A stretch of DNA of 64,000 nt from Dermacentor variabilis (taxonomy: Eukaryota; Arthropoda; Arachnida; Ixodida; Ixodidae), in assembly GCF_050947875.1 (NCBI RefSeq), contig NC_134572.1, forward strand, positions 117,280,709 to 117,344,708, in the 5' to 3' direction. Every line of letters begins with the position of its first letter. The first letter of the stretch is position 1. The translations under genes were made by a program, and so were the position numbers. Under the pieces are notes generated by a model. That model was not told the origin of the DNA. It did no database searches and saw only the letters and a list, made by a program, of their open reading frames with translations. Of this stretch, positions 1 through 49,959 are shown piece after piece.

Positions 1-213
1 ATAATGCTCTACTCTTCGTTTCCATGTGTTTGGTTACCTTTGATAGCAATCATATTTACTGCTGCTCAAAAGCTAGCAAGATTATCTAGTATAATTATGA
101 TGGAGTATCTGGACAGTTGCTTCAGCCAACTTATTTTGACTATTTATTATGTATGTCAACCTTTACTCTAGGGAAAACAGAAGGAACTCGGGAGATGAAA
201 ATTGAAGACCATG

Positions 214-327
214 AGCAAAACAAGAACAAGGTGAAGGTGGGAGCCAACGTTTAGGCAAGTCAACTTGAAAAAGACAAGTCCACTTATCGAAACGTTGGCT
301 CCCGCTTTCACCTTGTTCTCATTTTGC
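214..327. repeat. foldback (hairpin) repeat
   Basis: The arms at about 214-251 and 291-327 are near-perfect inverted copies built around GGGAGCCAACGTT. The loop holds a second, smaller inverted pair. It lies upstream of tmod exon 1. The shape fits a short non-autonomous foldback element; no protein is encoded. Confidence 0.7.
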
Positions 328-540
328 TAACTTTTACTGTAGACATGTAGATTTTAGATTGTCTGGATTAAGTAAACATTGAAGTGTTGCACTTAAAACC
401 AATAATGATACTGACTCGTGCTGTTTCATGCGGCCTAAAAGATAGGCTGACAAACAACACAATTTATTTATTCTTATTTATGCTAGAAACCCAGTAATCA
501 TTTGCTGGTTTCCTGTCCATGTAAACTTGTCAGGCTCCAT

Positions 541-37911
<37,371 letters not shown>

Positions 37912-40900
37912 GCTCCTTGGGAACCTTGCCAAAGCCGTGTCTTTCTTTGCTTTCGTGTTTTTTTTTTTTTACTTTATATCCTAGAAGCGAAGGGCAGGGG
38001 AGCTCCTGACCGATGTTGCAACAGCTGTGGAGTTTCATGCAGACATGTGACAGGAATGATGAGGAGTGCATCAGGATGGATTAACTTCACTGAGAATGGC
38101 TTCAAGCTTCTTCCATTTGCTTTATTTCAGATTCGCTGTTCTTGTCGGCAATGAAAAAGGCTTAACACTCTGCAAGAATAGTTTGAAAACAGTCAGGTGG
38201 TAGCACTCACTGGCTATTATATGGAGCGGATGTAAGAAGCTACAAGCACATTCGAGACAAACTTTATAAAGAGCCATACTCTTCTTACCATTCCTATGTT
38301 CATTGGCTCACCTCCCTCAAGCACTAGGGCCCGATTTTGTGTATGGAACTCCACAGCAATACCATTGTAACTTTTTTTTTGATGATGTCTGCAAGTGTGT
38401 GTTGGACCTACTGCTGCCACTTCATTGTGACACGCTGTGTACAGCAAAAGTTGAGCCAGCAGCAGCAGCAACTATTATCCCTAGGTGCATTTTTTTGTCC
38501 TTCCTATCTTTGCTCATCTCGCTCGAAAGGAATGTCATCTCGTCGCAAAGCTTTGGTTCAGGGGTTTGTTGTTAGGTGGCCAAGGGAAATTTGAAGCTGC
38601 GTCTTTTTTTTTTTTTTCTTGATGAACTGCGTAAACAAGAATCTTGGTCGCCGCTCTTTTTGGCGGCGAAGCAGCAGGCCAAAGCAGGAATAAACGGCTT
38701 AGAGTGAAGTCATTTTCCCAGACCACACGTCGGAGCCTGCTCGATTGCACCCGGTGCGTGCTGACCCGACGGTGTTCATTTTATCATAGTTCTCAGCTGC
38801 ACGCCACAGATACTGCCCTCCCTTACTGCTATCCAGCTAGCAAGCTTTTTGTGTAACCACCTTATTCAAAGAAAACCTGTTCCTTCGCAGTCCAGCCAGG
38901 CATGTCATTTTTGAGTGACATCGCCGAACAGTGACCACATCCTTGATCAATCTCTTTGGGGAATATTGCTTTCAGTGTACCTTGATCACTTGGCTATAAG
39001 CCGACAGGATCATATGTGCTGAAAGGAATGCCGTACATGCTCCCATTGGCACCATTTTCACTTGCCACATTGGATGTTAAGTTACACGATGGGCAGCATC
39101 CCCAAAAGGGTTCAGTTGAGGATATGGCCTCTGATATAATGTTGGACTTCTTGCAAGTCAGACCTGTCTGTGCACTGCATAGCTATCTGCCAGCTGGAGG
39201 CATGACTGAGATGAAAAGTTTACTGTGTTTTGCAGTATGTTGGAAGGGAGTGACATTTTAAGGAAGGTAGTGACATTTTCAGAATATTGAGCTGGAACGG
39301 CACGCGAAAGTTTGGTGTCACTATTGCAGTCGCTGGCTTCGATAGTGTTTCCTGTCTGCTGTAGAGGTGCTGCCCGCAGTCCCGTGTAAACTGCACAGAG
39401 ATAATTGTACATTATTCACATAAACATTCATTGTTGCGCATGTTTTTCTCTTGCACAGTGGCGTGTGTGTGTGCTCTATGATTTCATCTCCACTATATCA
39501 GCAACAAACCGGTGTTTTTCCTTTAGTGTTTTTCACTCGCACCTCCAGTTTATTGGAGGCAAAGGCATCATCATCATTTTGCTCTCTCACCGAGTCGGTT
39601 GCGTGCACGATATGTCCACTACAAGTCGCGGCACTGGGCGTCATGCTTTTCCTGCTCTAGCACTGCCTTTAGTACACTTGACAGCCCTTTGGTTTCATTG
39701 CGTTACACGCTGTCTGGTTTTCAAAATGTTTTGCTGCTTTGTGAACATGACGTGCAGGTTACTCGCATCTGCTGCTGCGGCATTATAATTGGGCAGAAAG
39801 TAAATGCATGCCGCTGGCAGCTTCGCTTGTAAGCTGTATATCTTGTTCGTGTGTCGTAGTAGTATGCTGAAACGCATTGCTATTTGAAAGCAGCTGGTGC
39901 TGGATGATGTTGAATGCCAAAGCATTACCACATGTACTATTGCGGTCAATATGAGTTGCAACAAAAAATAAACACCCACCACATTTACTTTCACTAAGAA
40001 TAATGAAAGGGGTCACCTTTTTTTTTTTTTTTTTTTGTAAGTGGGGTGCTACCAGTAATAAGCCCTTTTATAAATTTGCAAGTGTGCTTCCCTGCATTTC
40101 TTTTTTGCCCGAATAATAACCAAATTAATGGTCATTGCTGAAATTTAGACAAAGTTCTAGCTGCACATGCTGGGGCTTGGTACTTGTGTATGGTTTTCTC
40201 ACCAGAGCTACGTCTACATTTTCCATGTCGTAATACCAGCAAGCTGTGCTTGCACATGCTGTTCGCAAAAATGACTGTGCCGTCATGAGTTGGACAAACT
40301 GCCTTGCAGGAAATCTAGCTTTACAGTTATGAATGAACCGGTTGGAATGGCATTTAGTTAACCAATTTTGTGTGCGTTGACGCTGTCGTACAGTCTTAGC
40401 TCCTCCAGTGACAGGCTCCCATGTTGCAAATCATCTTGAGTGCAATTGTACATGGCTGCATTTTGCTGCTTGGTGTTTTAATAAGATCCTGTGTTTCGAT
40501 ACCTTGAAGTAGGTCTTGTGAACCTACCTGCTCAAAGGTTAATTGTCACTTGTATGTGCAGTTGTTCCACAAGTACAGCCCGATGCCATTTCATGCGTCC
40601 ACTTAATTCTTCAGTAAGCTGTACATAAATGCAATGTCCCCTTGTGTTGCCATTTCAAGTGGCGTTTTTTTTTTCTGCGAAACACAATGCCGGCATTTTT
40701 GTACCCTTCATTTGTGACATGCAGGGTCAGATATAACAGAGGAAAAGCTTATACAAATGCCTGTGCCAGCCGTTTCAGATGTGGTGCTCCGTTTGGACGG
40801 AACAGCGTTACCTCTTCACCATGCATGACATATATTCAGTGCACACAGCCGTGATATTTAGCTTATCAAGCTGTTTGTGTAAACCTTGAGTAATAAAATT

Positions 40901-41030
40901 CACACATGCATTTGTTTTGTTCTGTTTAGACTTTGCCCCACAACACATTAGTACAGCAACATGTGTGACCCTTTTATTTTTTAGGTTCATCGGCATAGCA
41001 CCTTAATAAAAGCATGCAGAATGGGACCAC
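37912..41030 (+). other. tmod: probable tmod 3' untranslated region with candidate poly(A) signals
   Basis: After the tmod stop there is about 3 kb with no recognisable coding sequence and few transposon traces. AATAAA occurs at 38689, 39967, 40892 and 41005 on the + strand. Any of these could end the transcript; the last two are close together. The extent is inferred, not shown. Long T runs occur near 37959, 38605 and 40018. Confidence 0.45.
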
Positions 41031-43140
41031 AGCGCAACTTAAGTGTTCCATGGGCTTGCTTCTGGCAGAGTACGCGACAGCAAGGTAATGCATTATATGA
41101 AATTGGGTGCATTCATAATGTTTGCTTGACCTGAAGTCACCCTAGTATTTGCATTTGTGAGTGCAGGATCTTTGAAATGTTGCTGATATCAAACAGCAGG
41201 CAGGCACAGTGAAGATGGCACTAATTCCTGTCCTGCCAATGATGGAGTCGCTGCGACAGCTGTATCCCATTGTATTAAAAATACTAGCACAGCACTAATT
41301 GTTTTTTCTTCATTGTTCCTTTAAACTGTCAACATATCAACAAGCACAGATTCACTTGAGCCAGCTGTGAAGAACTTTTACTCAAAATCGCGCATTTGAT
41401 AGAGCTCAGAGCTGTTCTCATAGGTTTGTCCACCTTCTGCACGGGAGTCTTCATACAGCAACCAAAATTTACCATGTGCACTGCCTCATGTTAACATCCA
41501 GCCAGATGTCTCGGATTCTTAAGGTATGTAGCAGAGCACCCAACGCGCAAGGTGGATTGAGAGCTACACCTGACATTACAACGTCCAGCCAGATATGTCC
41601 GATTCTCGGCCATGAAGCTGGGCATCCAAAGAACAAGATAGGTATTTGATAAGCTTAACTTGATAAGCTCGCTTTCACTCTCTCAAAAAAATTAAATCCC
41701 ATCTTTACTGTGATAATGAAGGCTCTAGTAGGTGGCTTTAGCCACGTTCTCATTTTAAATCTTATTTGGGACCATGATCATCTCTTATTGTGAGTGGCTA
41801 TTTTAGCGTTGTGCAAGGGCAGTTTACTAAAACGGGTCAAAAAAATGTTTGTCTTTATTCAGCTACCATGACAGTGACTTGTAGAGTACCACACTCCTAC
41901 TGAAGCAAAAAGCAGTCACTGATGACGTAAACAAAGACATTTCAAGCTACACGTACATGCTTAAAGACCATGTGCAACGAAATACTGTTCAGAGTGAAAA
42001 GCTTGTACTCCATCTCGGTACCTTGCAACACTGGAAACTGCCAGAGTCCTTAGCCAATAGGAAGGCTGGATGCCCCTTGAGACTAGTTCATCCCTGCCCC
42101 GTCGTCTGCTTGTCATCCTGTCTATACAAGCTGCACGGTTGGTGGATTGACACAATGAATGTTTTGACGTTATAACCCTGAGCTGTGTTGAATGCTACAG
42201 CTACTTAAGTTCCATCTTTACGTTTTCTCAGCAGTTCCTTGCAGCACCCTTAATCAGTATTAAGGGCGAATGCCCTCGTAAATGTTCACCCGCACCCCAC
42301 CCGCTCAGCGTCATAAGTGGCATTTGCTCGCCAGCGTCATCACATACCATACTAGAGCGGAGTAGTAAATTATTGGTACAGCCTTTGTAGTGTTTTGCAA
42401 CGTCAGCGCAGCACCAGTTCTAATGTTGTGGCGCCATCTGCTAACTGGAAAGCAAGCCTCTTTGATGGCTCGGCGCCACCTTTAGTCCTAGCAGCATCAA
42501 AAAACACTTGATTTCAATTACAACGACAAAACATACCTAATGCATTGCCCTTCGTGTGAGGTGAGACTAAGTGATGAAGGATTTTGCCATTCATTTGTTG
42601 GCCGCAACAAGCTCGAAGCGGCCTATCTGCGCTGTTCAAGGCTGCGTAATCAGGTTAGAGAGGCTGTTACGGTTGCCTGTGGTAACCGCCACAGTAATTT
42701 ATGGTATAGGACATGCATGCACAAAAGGCCTGGAACAGTATGTATGGCTGTTGCGTTGCATTTCATCACAGTTTGCCTTCAAACACTCGCAGGGCAGGGA
42801 CGTGCATATTTTGCTAAAAATTTTCGAAAAAGATTTTGCGCTTACTGCTGCACTGTTCAGTATTGCTCAAATTTTGTAGGAAGATCGTATTTTGGAATCT
42901 ATGTCATTCAATGTAACGCTCTATTTGCATGGTTAATTGCCTGGCTTCTAAGGAAAAAATTGGCTGTGGCTTAGCTCAACTAACCCTGGATATGCGAAGT
43001 GAAAGGTTGGTTTAGCATGGTTAAGTCTTGGTTTCACTTGGTTAACCTTTCATTTAGCTGTATACTTAGGTATACAATCATAGTTAAGCCAGGTATGACG
43101 GCTGTGCCTAGGTCGGTGGCTAGACATGACTGATTAGGCT
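41031..43140. other. intergenic DNA downstream of tmod, nothing recognised
   Basis: No domain-bearing frame on either strand. The longest open frame (42540-42974, +) has no signature, ordinary composition and no splice support. Scattered GGTTAAC/GTTAAGCC motifs at 42990-43110 suggest old repeat DNA. Confidence 0.4.
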
Positions 43141-43149
43141 TCGGTAGAC

Positions 43150-43990
43150 ATGCATCGTTCGACGGTGCAATGCCTGTTGTGCCACAGGGAAAGCGCAAGT
43201 GCTAGACATGCAGAGGCACCACGAACATGTGCAGCGTCTAAGCACAAACGGACAGGGCGCGAACGCGGTCACTACATTGATCTCGACGGTGCAACGCCTG
43301 TTGCATTCGGGACCCTTTCCAGTAAAGCAGCTCGCCGGGCGGTATCCGCGGGGTGATCAGACGCCACTTGGTGACGACGGCTCAAAGCCTCCCGCGCAAC
43401 GCTCAGAGAAGACGGCCCAGCCTCGCTCTCATCCATGGCCAAGCTCGCACACTCTATGCTGTAAGAGTTGTCGGACGATCTCGCTGCTGCCACCAGTTGT
43501 AGAAGTTGTAGGTCGTAGGGAGGAACTAGGGAGGACAGGACTAGGCGAGCAGGATTTATTTACAGATATTTACATTAGAACAAGAGATACATTCGACAGA
43601 CTAGCGTGGCTCCCAAATGGAGCACGCAAGATGAAACATACAGCAAACGAGCATGAGCACGCTGAGAGCACACCTAGCAGCTGACAAACAGCCGCTTATA
43701 AACACTCTGTTCTCGCTAAATCCCTAGGTGAGGGAGAAACGGCAGTTCACCGCCAATTCGTAGCGTCCAACGTCATCGAAGTTGACCCGTGTTTTTGGAG
43801 GAGGAGGAGGGCTCACACACACGCTTACGCTCTTTGGATTTCGGCTATCCACGTGGTCAGGTGGCGACCGAACCGCGGAGAGCGCATGCGCCAAACTGGC
43901 GGCAGTTGCGGCGGAGCTCGGCGCGGCGAGTCACGTGATGCGTTGCCAAGGCCACGGCGCAGCTGCAGTCAAATGAAGGTCAAATTCGCG
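43150..43990 (-). mobile_element. LTR-retroelement 5' fragment (LTR plus leader)
   Basis: Read on the - strand, TTTATAAG near 43695 is followed by AATAAA near 43550 and a TACAACTTCTACA end at 43497, the promoter-then-polyA order of an LTR. Immediately after comes TGGTGGCAGCAGCGAGATCG, placed like a primer-binding site, then a short frame starting MDESEAGPSSLSVAREALSR that could be a gag start. An ACGGTGCAA.GCCTGTTG unit is duplicated at 43163 and 43287. No pol is present. The far end of the LTR is not defined. Confidence 0.4.
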
Positions 43991-44039
43991 GCGACGGCTA
44001 AACTGGGCTCGACGAGGTTAGCAAAGCTTTCGCTTTTAA

Positions 44040-44757
44040 GAGGAAGCTTTAGCTCGGGTGCTCCTATCTAAATACATGTAAAAGGAGAATTCGTTTTATT
44101 CGGCAATCACTGCACCAAATTTGACGAAGTTTGTTGCATTTAAAAGAAAAACTTAAAACCTAGTGACTGTTGGTTTCGAATTTCCGATTTAGGTCGTCAA
44201 TATTTTATTAAAAATAGGCAAAAATCGCAAATTTTCAAAAAACAAAACTATCAAGTTTACAATTCTAACTCAGCCATGAGATGTGGTATCACCATTCTGG
44301 GAACAGCATCTAATAGTACATCTAAAGCGGACAAAATTGATATGTTACACATGAATCTCGAAAAATTTAGTAATATAAAATTAAAGCTTTTGCAGACCCG
44401 TTGTACACAACGTAACAAATTCACTTAAGCTATAAATTGACAAAAGAATTTGTCCGCTTTGAATGATCTAGTGGATGCCGTTTACAGAACCGCGATATCT
44501 GTTATTGATGCAGAGCTATTAATTTGTAAACTTTCTGCTTCTATTTTGAAAATTTCGAATTTCCGAAAAACTTTTTTAGAATATCCAGGCCCTAAATCGA
44601 AATTTCGCTTCCAAAAGTCACTAGAATTTAACTTTTTCTCTCAAATGCAACAAATTTAATTAAAATCGGTACAGGGATTATCTCAGAAAAACGTTTTTGC
44701 GCTTTACGTGTATTTGAATAGGCCGCGCCGGAGTTGGGCGCGAGCTAAAGCTTCCTC
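44040..44757. mobile_element. 718-bp inverted-repeat element with TTAA-like target
   Basis: The ends GAGGAAGCTTTAGCTCG and CGAGCTAAAGCTTCCTC are inverted. The left flank is TTAA (44036-44039) and the right flank TCAA, one change. The interior is very AT-rich and non-coding. Its ends differ from those of the 6211/51439 family, so it is a separate family. Confidence 0.7.
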
Positions 44758-45389
44758 TCAAAAAGGTATGCCTGCAGCTAAGGAGGCCGGTTCACCCGCG
44801 GGGCGTGAAGCCGACGGCGGCCATATTGCTAGATGCAAAAGGGCGCGCCTCTAGCACAGGTGGCCGCGGTATACGCGCGGCGCTCACTGTCTTTACGGTT
44901 CCGCGATGAAGGATAAAAGAAGGAACCCATTTAGGAAGCATTTCTGTCCGCACTTGCGTTTGTTGTTGATAAAAAAATATGCCTGAGTCAATTTATTGCC
45001 GCAGGCTCCGAGAAAAGCTATCAGTGGGACGCTAATCGCAGTTCCTCCCTTCGTTAAATTATGAACCGTGCTTCCACACAGCCTGTGCAATGTGCGTGCC
45101 TAATGAACATTCGTGACTGTTTACCCACTAACTGACGTGAAAGATGCGGTAGGCGCTGTTGTGCGGCGCGTCAAGTGAACGGTCTTCAAAGTCGCGCGGT
45201 GCATCAGCGCGCAATCCGCGTAAAGCTTTGCCGTGTTGAATTGTGTCGCGGGCATTTCTGAAGTGTTTTTCCACTAACCTTGGTGGATGCTATGGACGAC
45301 GGCGCCGTTCTCGCCGACAGAGATGAATACCACAGAACTCACCCTTTCACTTTATTTTGTGACGGCAGTTCGAGGTAACGATGAATAAA
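44758..45389. other. intergenic, GC-rich, nothing recognised
   Basis: Mixed GC-rich sequence with CGCGG clusters, probably further repeat DNA. No open frame with a signature. Confidence 0.35.
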
Positions 45390-45890
45390 GCCCTGCGGGC
45401 ATCCGTTTTAAGAGCGCAGCTCTTTTAGGCGTCCGTTTCGGCGGCGAGCGTCGGCGTTGTCCCTCGTAACCGAGCTAACGAAGACAGCGAAAGATGAAGG
45501 TGAACTTGGATCGTAGCGGAAGATGGAAGACGGCGATAGTGAAGAGAGCGCGAAGAGGAGGGCATGGCGAAACCGCGAGAAGAAAAGCGTAGTGCCGCGC
45601 AAGACTGATTTTGCGGCGACGATGACTACGAGATGGCGCCAGAGTAGCGCGCGTCTGTATGAAAACAAAGCGCTGCATAAGCGGTGGCCTGTCTGCGGCG
45701 GCTGCTGTAAATCGCGCCCATGCGCGATTACTTCCCAATTCGCCAGGCGGTCGCGCCACATTTCGCTCCGTTTGCAACGTGTCGCACGAGACAGATTGTC
45801 CGCGCCAGCCAGTATATCGCGAAATGAAAACACGTATACAGCTGCGCTCAAATTTCGCATTAAGGATAATCGAAATCGTCGGTGAATTCT
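45390..45890 (+). repeat. GC-rich dispersed repeat, long copy
   Basis: The block's last ~135 bp recur at 47797-47933 in the same orientation (CGCACGAGA.TGATTGTCC and GCTGCGCTCAAATTTCGCAT). Long frames on both strands within it have biased composition but no domain, and are not considered genes. Confidence 0.6.
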
Positions 45891-45983
45891 TTTGCGTTGT
45901 TACATATTTTTTATAGTAGTAATTGCTGTTAGTATAGTAATTCCTATAGTAGTTAGTAGTTAGTTAGTAGTTAGTAGGTAGTG

Positions 45984-46531
45984 ACGGCGGATCCGGATCA
46001 TGAGACGGAAATAATCAGAGGAATAAGAATGGGCTGGGGTGCGTTTGGCAGGCATTCCCAAATCATGAACAGCAGGTTGCCATTATCCCTCAAGAGAAAA
46101 GTATATAATAGCTGTGTCTTACCAGTACTCACCTACGGTGCAGAAACCTGGAGGCTTACTAAAAGGGTTCTACTCAAATTGAGGACGACACAACGAGCTA
46201 TGGAAAGAAGAATGATAGGTGTAACGTTAAGGGATAAGAAAAGAGCAGATTGGGTGAGGGAACAAACGCGAGTTAATGACATCTTAGTTGAAATCAAGAA
46301 GAAGAAATGGGCATGGGCAGGACATGTAATGAGGAGGGAAGATAACCGATGGTCATTAAGGGTTACGGACTGGATCCCAAGGGAAGGGAAGCGTAGCAGG
46401 GGGCGGCAGAAAGTTAGGTGGGCGGATGAGATTAAGAAGTTTGCAGGGACGGCATGGCCACAATTAGTACATGACCGGGGTTGTTGGAGAAGCATGGGAG
46501 AGGCCTTTGCCCTGCAGTGGGCGTAACAGGC

Positions 46532-46562
<31 letters not shown>
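45984..46562 (+). pseudogene. 3' end of an RTE-type LINE with (GAT)n tail
   Basis: The 45981-46526 frame gives LSLKRKVYNSCVLPVLTYGA, ETWRLTKR, RTTQRAMERRMIGV, KKWAWAGHVMRREDNRWS and GKRSRGRQKVRWADEI. This is the C-terminal thumb and tail region of RTE-group reverse transcriptases. It is open to its stop and then ends in (TGA)n from about 46531, the usual RTE 3' tail. It is strongly 5'-truncated: no endonuclease or catalytic RT motifs. ATAGTAGTTA occurs near both ends (45946, 46561) as a possible target duplication, but the left flank is itself repetitive. Confidence 0.8.
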
Positions 46563-47089
46563 AGTAGTTAAGCAGTATTTATTTTTCTGAGAAACCGAAA
46601 GTCTCCGTCGCGTTATATTCTGGGTAGCGTTATTTGCATGCAAATATGGTAATTGCTCTCAATTTTAGTTAACTACATTACCGAGCTGGTTTATAAAAGG
46701 CACCGCAAGCTATGTGTTTAGCATCCTAAACAACGTGGCAGTCATATATGCCGAAGCCAGAGCTTGCGTCATGAACTTCACTGTGGACGTCCTTCCATAT
46801 TTCATATGTGTTGAGGAAAATTGATGCTACTCATCCGCCAAGAACTTATTGCAACGCACACAATTGAAACATGAGTCAGAAATGCTACGCAGACATAGGA
46901 ACAGCAGAAAATATTTCAATTTGACTCCTAAACTTTTACATAGCTTATTGGTTCACTATATACAACCTAAGTTAGTAATTCGGGTTCTGCGTTCATTAAA
47001 TTTCACATATTGCAGTCTTGAAACCAATGCTCACGCTTTTTCTTCTAGATTCGCTCCTTTCGTATACTTATTAGACCGGTCGCATGCTT
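46563..47089. other. intergenic, nothing recognised
   Basis: AT-rich sequence without domain-bearing frames or repeat borders. Confidence 0.4.
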
Positions 47090-47790
47090 GCTGGTAAGCT
47101 TCCTAGATTTTTTTTTTTTTTGCTACACTGTGAGTCAATGTTTTTTCCCGTGCAAATACCTGAACCCTCTCGCAACCCATTTACTTCCTTCCATATTCAT
47201 CAGTCATTCTTCAAAATCAGTTTTACACTGAACTTCCCTCACTTCAAAACTTGTAAAAGCCCATATTTCCTTGCACAGCTTCATCAGTATACTCTTCCTG
47301 TACGTGAACACCCATTGCGAGATGTGTCTCCATATACCTATCGCCTTCGTTTAAGGTATTTGTATTCTTTTATTCGAGGTATTTCCTGGCCCTGTATTAA
47401 CACTGTCTGTTCACTGTTTTCATTGAATACCATAAAACCTGATTTTCTAACGTTAAATTTGAATCCTAAGTTCTCAGTTTCTTGTCCGCAGATATCAGCC
47501 AGACGTTGCATATCACTTTGCCTGTTAGCAAGCAACACAATGTCGTCCGCATAAACATGGAGGCTGGAGCTCAACTATTGTGCTAGCTTGTTTGTATGGG
47601 AGGTTAAACTTGATTGCTTCTAGCGCCCCTTTTATCCTTACCACGTGCATTATAAACAGCAGCGGTGATAGAGGGCACCCCTACCTCAATCCCTTGCTGA
47701 TATCAACTTTCTCCTCGCTCATCATCCCTTCCCATTCAACGCAAACGGTATTTTCTCTGAAATTCTCCCTCAAAAGCCGCACACTAAAAA
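47090..47790 (-). pseudogene. LINE reverse transcriptase fragment
   Basis: Read on the - strand: VRLLRENFRENTVCVEWEG, EEKVDISKGLR, stop, GCPLSPLLFIMHV, then a frameshift to HVYADDIVLLANRQSDMQRL, LGFKFNVRKSGFMVF and IKEYKYL, and after another shift NEGDRYMETH. It holds the central RT motifs including YADD. No endonuclease or 3' tail, multiple disruptions. The clade is not decided; the style matches the endonuclease piece at 55890-56680. Confidence 0.8.
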
Positions 47791-47796
47791 GCGACT

Positions 47797-47933
47797 TCGC
47801 GCCGCACTTGGCTCGATTTGCAATGTGCCGCACGAGATTGATTGTCCCCCGCAGCCAATACAACGCGATACGAAAGCACGTATAGAGCTGCGCTCAAATT
47901 TCGCATTAGGGAGTATCGCAATAGTCGGTGAAT
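47797..47933 (+). repeat. GC-rich dispersed repeat, short second copy
   Basis: This matches the end of the repeat at 45752-45884 with scattered substitutions, and abuts the LINE fragment directly. Confidence 0.65.
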
Positions 47934-49954
47934 TTTTTCCTCGGAAACCACGTGACCACTGCGTCGAAATGATTCGGCTGTTATTTTTTAAAATGTAACT
48001 TAATGCCACGTCGCCTTCCAGTTTGTTTCCTTCTTCGTATACGATATGTTCTTGTATTAGATAAGACAGCAACGTGTGATTTCATCTTTAATTTCTCGAA
48101 AGAAGCAGACGACATATACCGAAGAGCGACTTTGATACGAAACTTCCGCTTCGGGAAAAGGTGACTGATACTATACAGGTTTGTTCGAAACACTTCGTTC
48201 GGGACGACTTCTTTGTTCCCGGCGAGCAGAGCACTGCTTTCTTTCATTTGTTTTAATTATTTGTTGGCGTTACAAATCACGAAGTGTGCTTTGTTTAGCC
48301 AAGCGATTTAATACATTATAGTTATGTACGCTTAAACTTCATTGGATTTTTGTTCATTTATAGCTTTGTGTCCAACATTAATGTTACTTATGCTTTAAGC
48401 AGCAGGAATATTCTCGCTAACGTTCTTTTGTCTGCAAGCGCGGTAACATGAGTGATAAAGACCTTGAAAGGTCTGAAGTTGATCACGACTCATGTTATGC
48501 CGCGAGGCGACATATCGTTTTCATAGCATGCTTTAGTTTAGCGGTGCAAGAAGAAGATGCTGTTTTCGCATTCAACGCGTTAAGTTGTGCGTTTGCTTGC
48601 CCGCAAGAAATTTAGAAGCAACAGCAAGCAGCGCTCGTTCAAGCTTTGTATCGTTATACCTGCGCACAGCGCCGCAAGTTTGCTTCCTGACAATGTGCAC
48701 GCGCCTAAATTTCACTATAACCGATTCAATTAGTTTCTAAGTCATGCATTTACACTACACCAGAGTGACTTTGTCAAAAGAAACCCTCGCTAAAATTTGG
48801 AAACCTGTAGGAAAAAAAAGAACTAGGTCTGATTGGATGCTACTCACAATTGTCATGTTTCACCGGGGCTTGAGAATTCCTATACGGGTGGCTGCAATGG
48901 CAGCTGTGCTCGCAAACCCGGCCCTACCTCGAACACGGCGTACTGCAAGCATGAACAAACACCTGCCGTCGTATGCAGACGACCTAATCATACGTATCAG
49001 CTAACTATAAAGAGGAAGGTGCACCTGGACTCATCAACGCAACTCTGTTTTGTTTTTATGCCAAGACACACAGACAAGGTAACATTACAGTAGTTAGCCT
49101 CCTTCTGTCGCTGCAGCACATCCGTATTTAGCTGCAGCATCCGTATTTAGTACGACAGACGTCTCTGTCGATATGCTGTGAGATGCTATATGTGATATAC
49201 TACAGCACGAGTCGCAGTGTGGATTTGCCTACAACCGAGTCGAGTATCGTATTCCTGTACCAGTGGAGCAACGCAGTGAACAAGTGCTTGTACCTTTCGG
49301 AGGCCTGTAATACCCAAACACTTCCCATTTTTAAACCTATGGCTCTCTTGAAAGGCTCACTGTATTTAAAAAAAATATCATGCGGCTCACTGCACAGGCT
49401 CGATGTTTGCACGCTCCGCGCAACTCTACTTCCGTGCTTTCGTTCCTGAAATATACTTGAGAGCAATCTAAATAAGGTGGCCGGTAACCAGGATGCTTTC
49501 GGCTTCGAAGAAACACTCCGACTCGACGTCACAAACGAGAAGCGTGAGCGCAGCACCAACACTATTTAAAAAATGTACCCCCTTTAGGTGGTACCTTGTC
49601 CCACAAAAGTAGTCATCTGTCTTGCCCGCATTTAATTCCTTTCTTTAACGCTGCGAGCTCGGTACTTCCAAGCCATGAATGACTTGCGCTCTACCAGCGT
49701 GACATAGCATTCTCGACAAGAGAGTAGCGAGCGTTCGAGTTTTCAAGAAAGGAAACGCAAGCGATGCGGGGCATGACGATTGTTGCGTTACAAGCCCCAA
49801 AAGGTGTAAACTGAATTAAGGTGAAGCGAAAGACGCGCCGAAAAGCTGTTTGTCGTAGCCATGTTTGTTTGTTTGGACAGTATAGCAAACACGAGTAACG
49901 GATTCTGGAATTGCAATAGCCCAGTAAAATGACCTTGCTGCCATGATAGAACCA
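47934..49954. other. intergenic, nothing recognised
   Basis: No signature on either strand. Two adjacent ATCCGTATTTAG copies occur near 49121 and 49139. Short frames lack support. Confidence 0.4.
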
Positions 49955-49959
49955 ATTCC

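Noticed and set aside
42540..42974. 144-codon + strand frame downstream of tmod
   Set aside because: It contains many Cys residues but no ordered motif. A second frame is open over the same stretch, and there is no sign of introns or promoter.
45408..45885. Overlapping 150- and 120-codon frames on both strands
   Set aside because: A GC-rich dispersed repeat opens frames on both strands at once; no domain.
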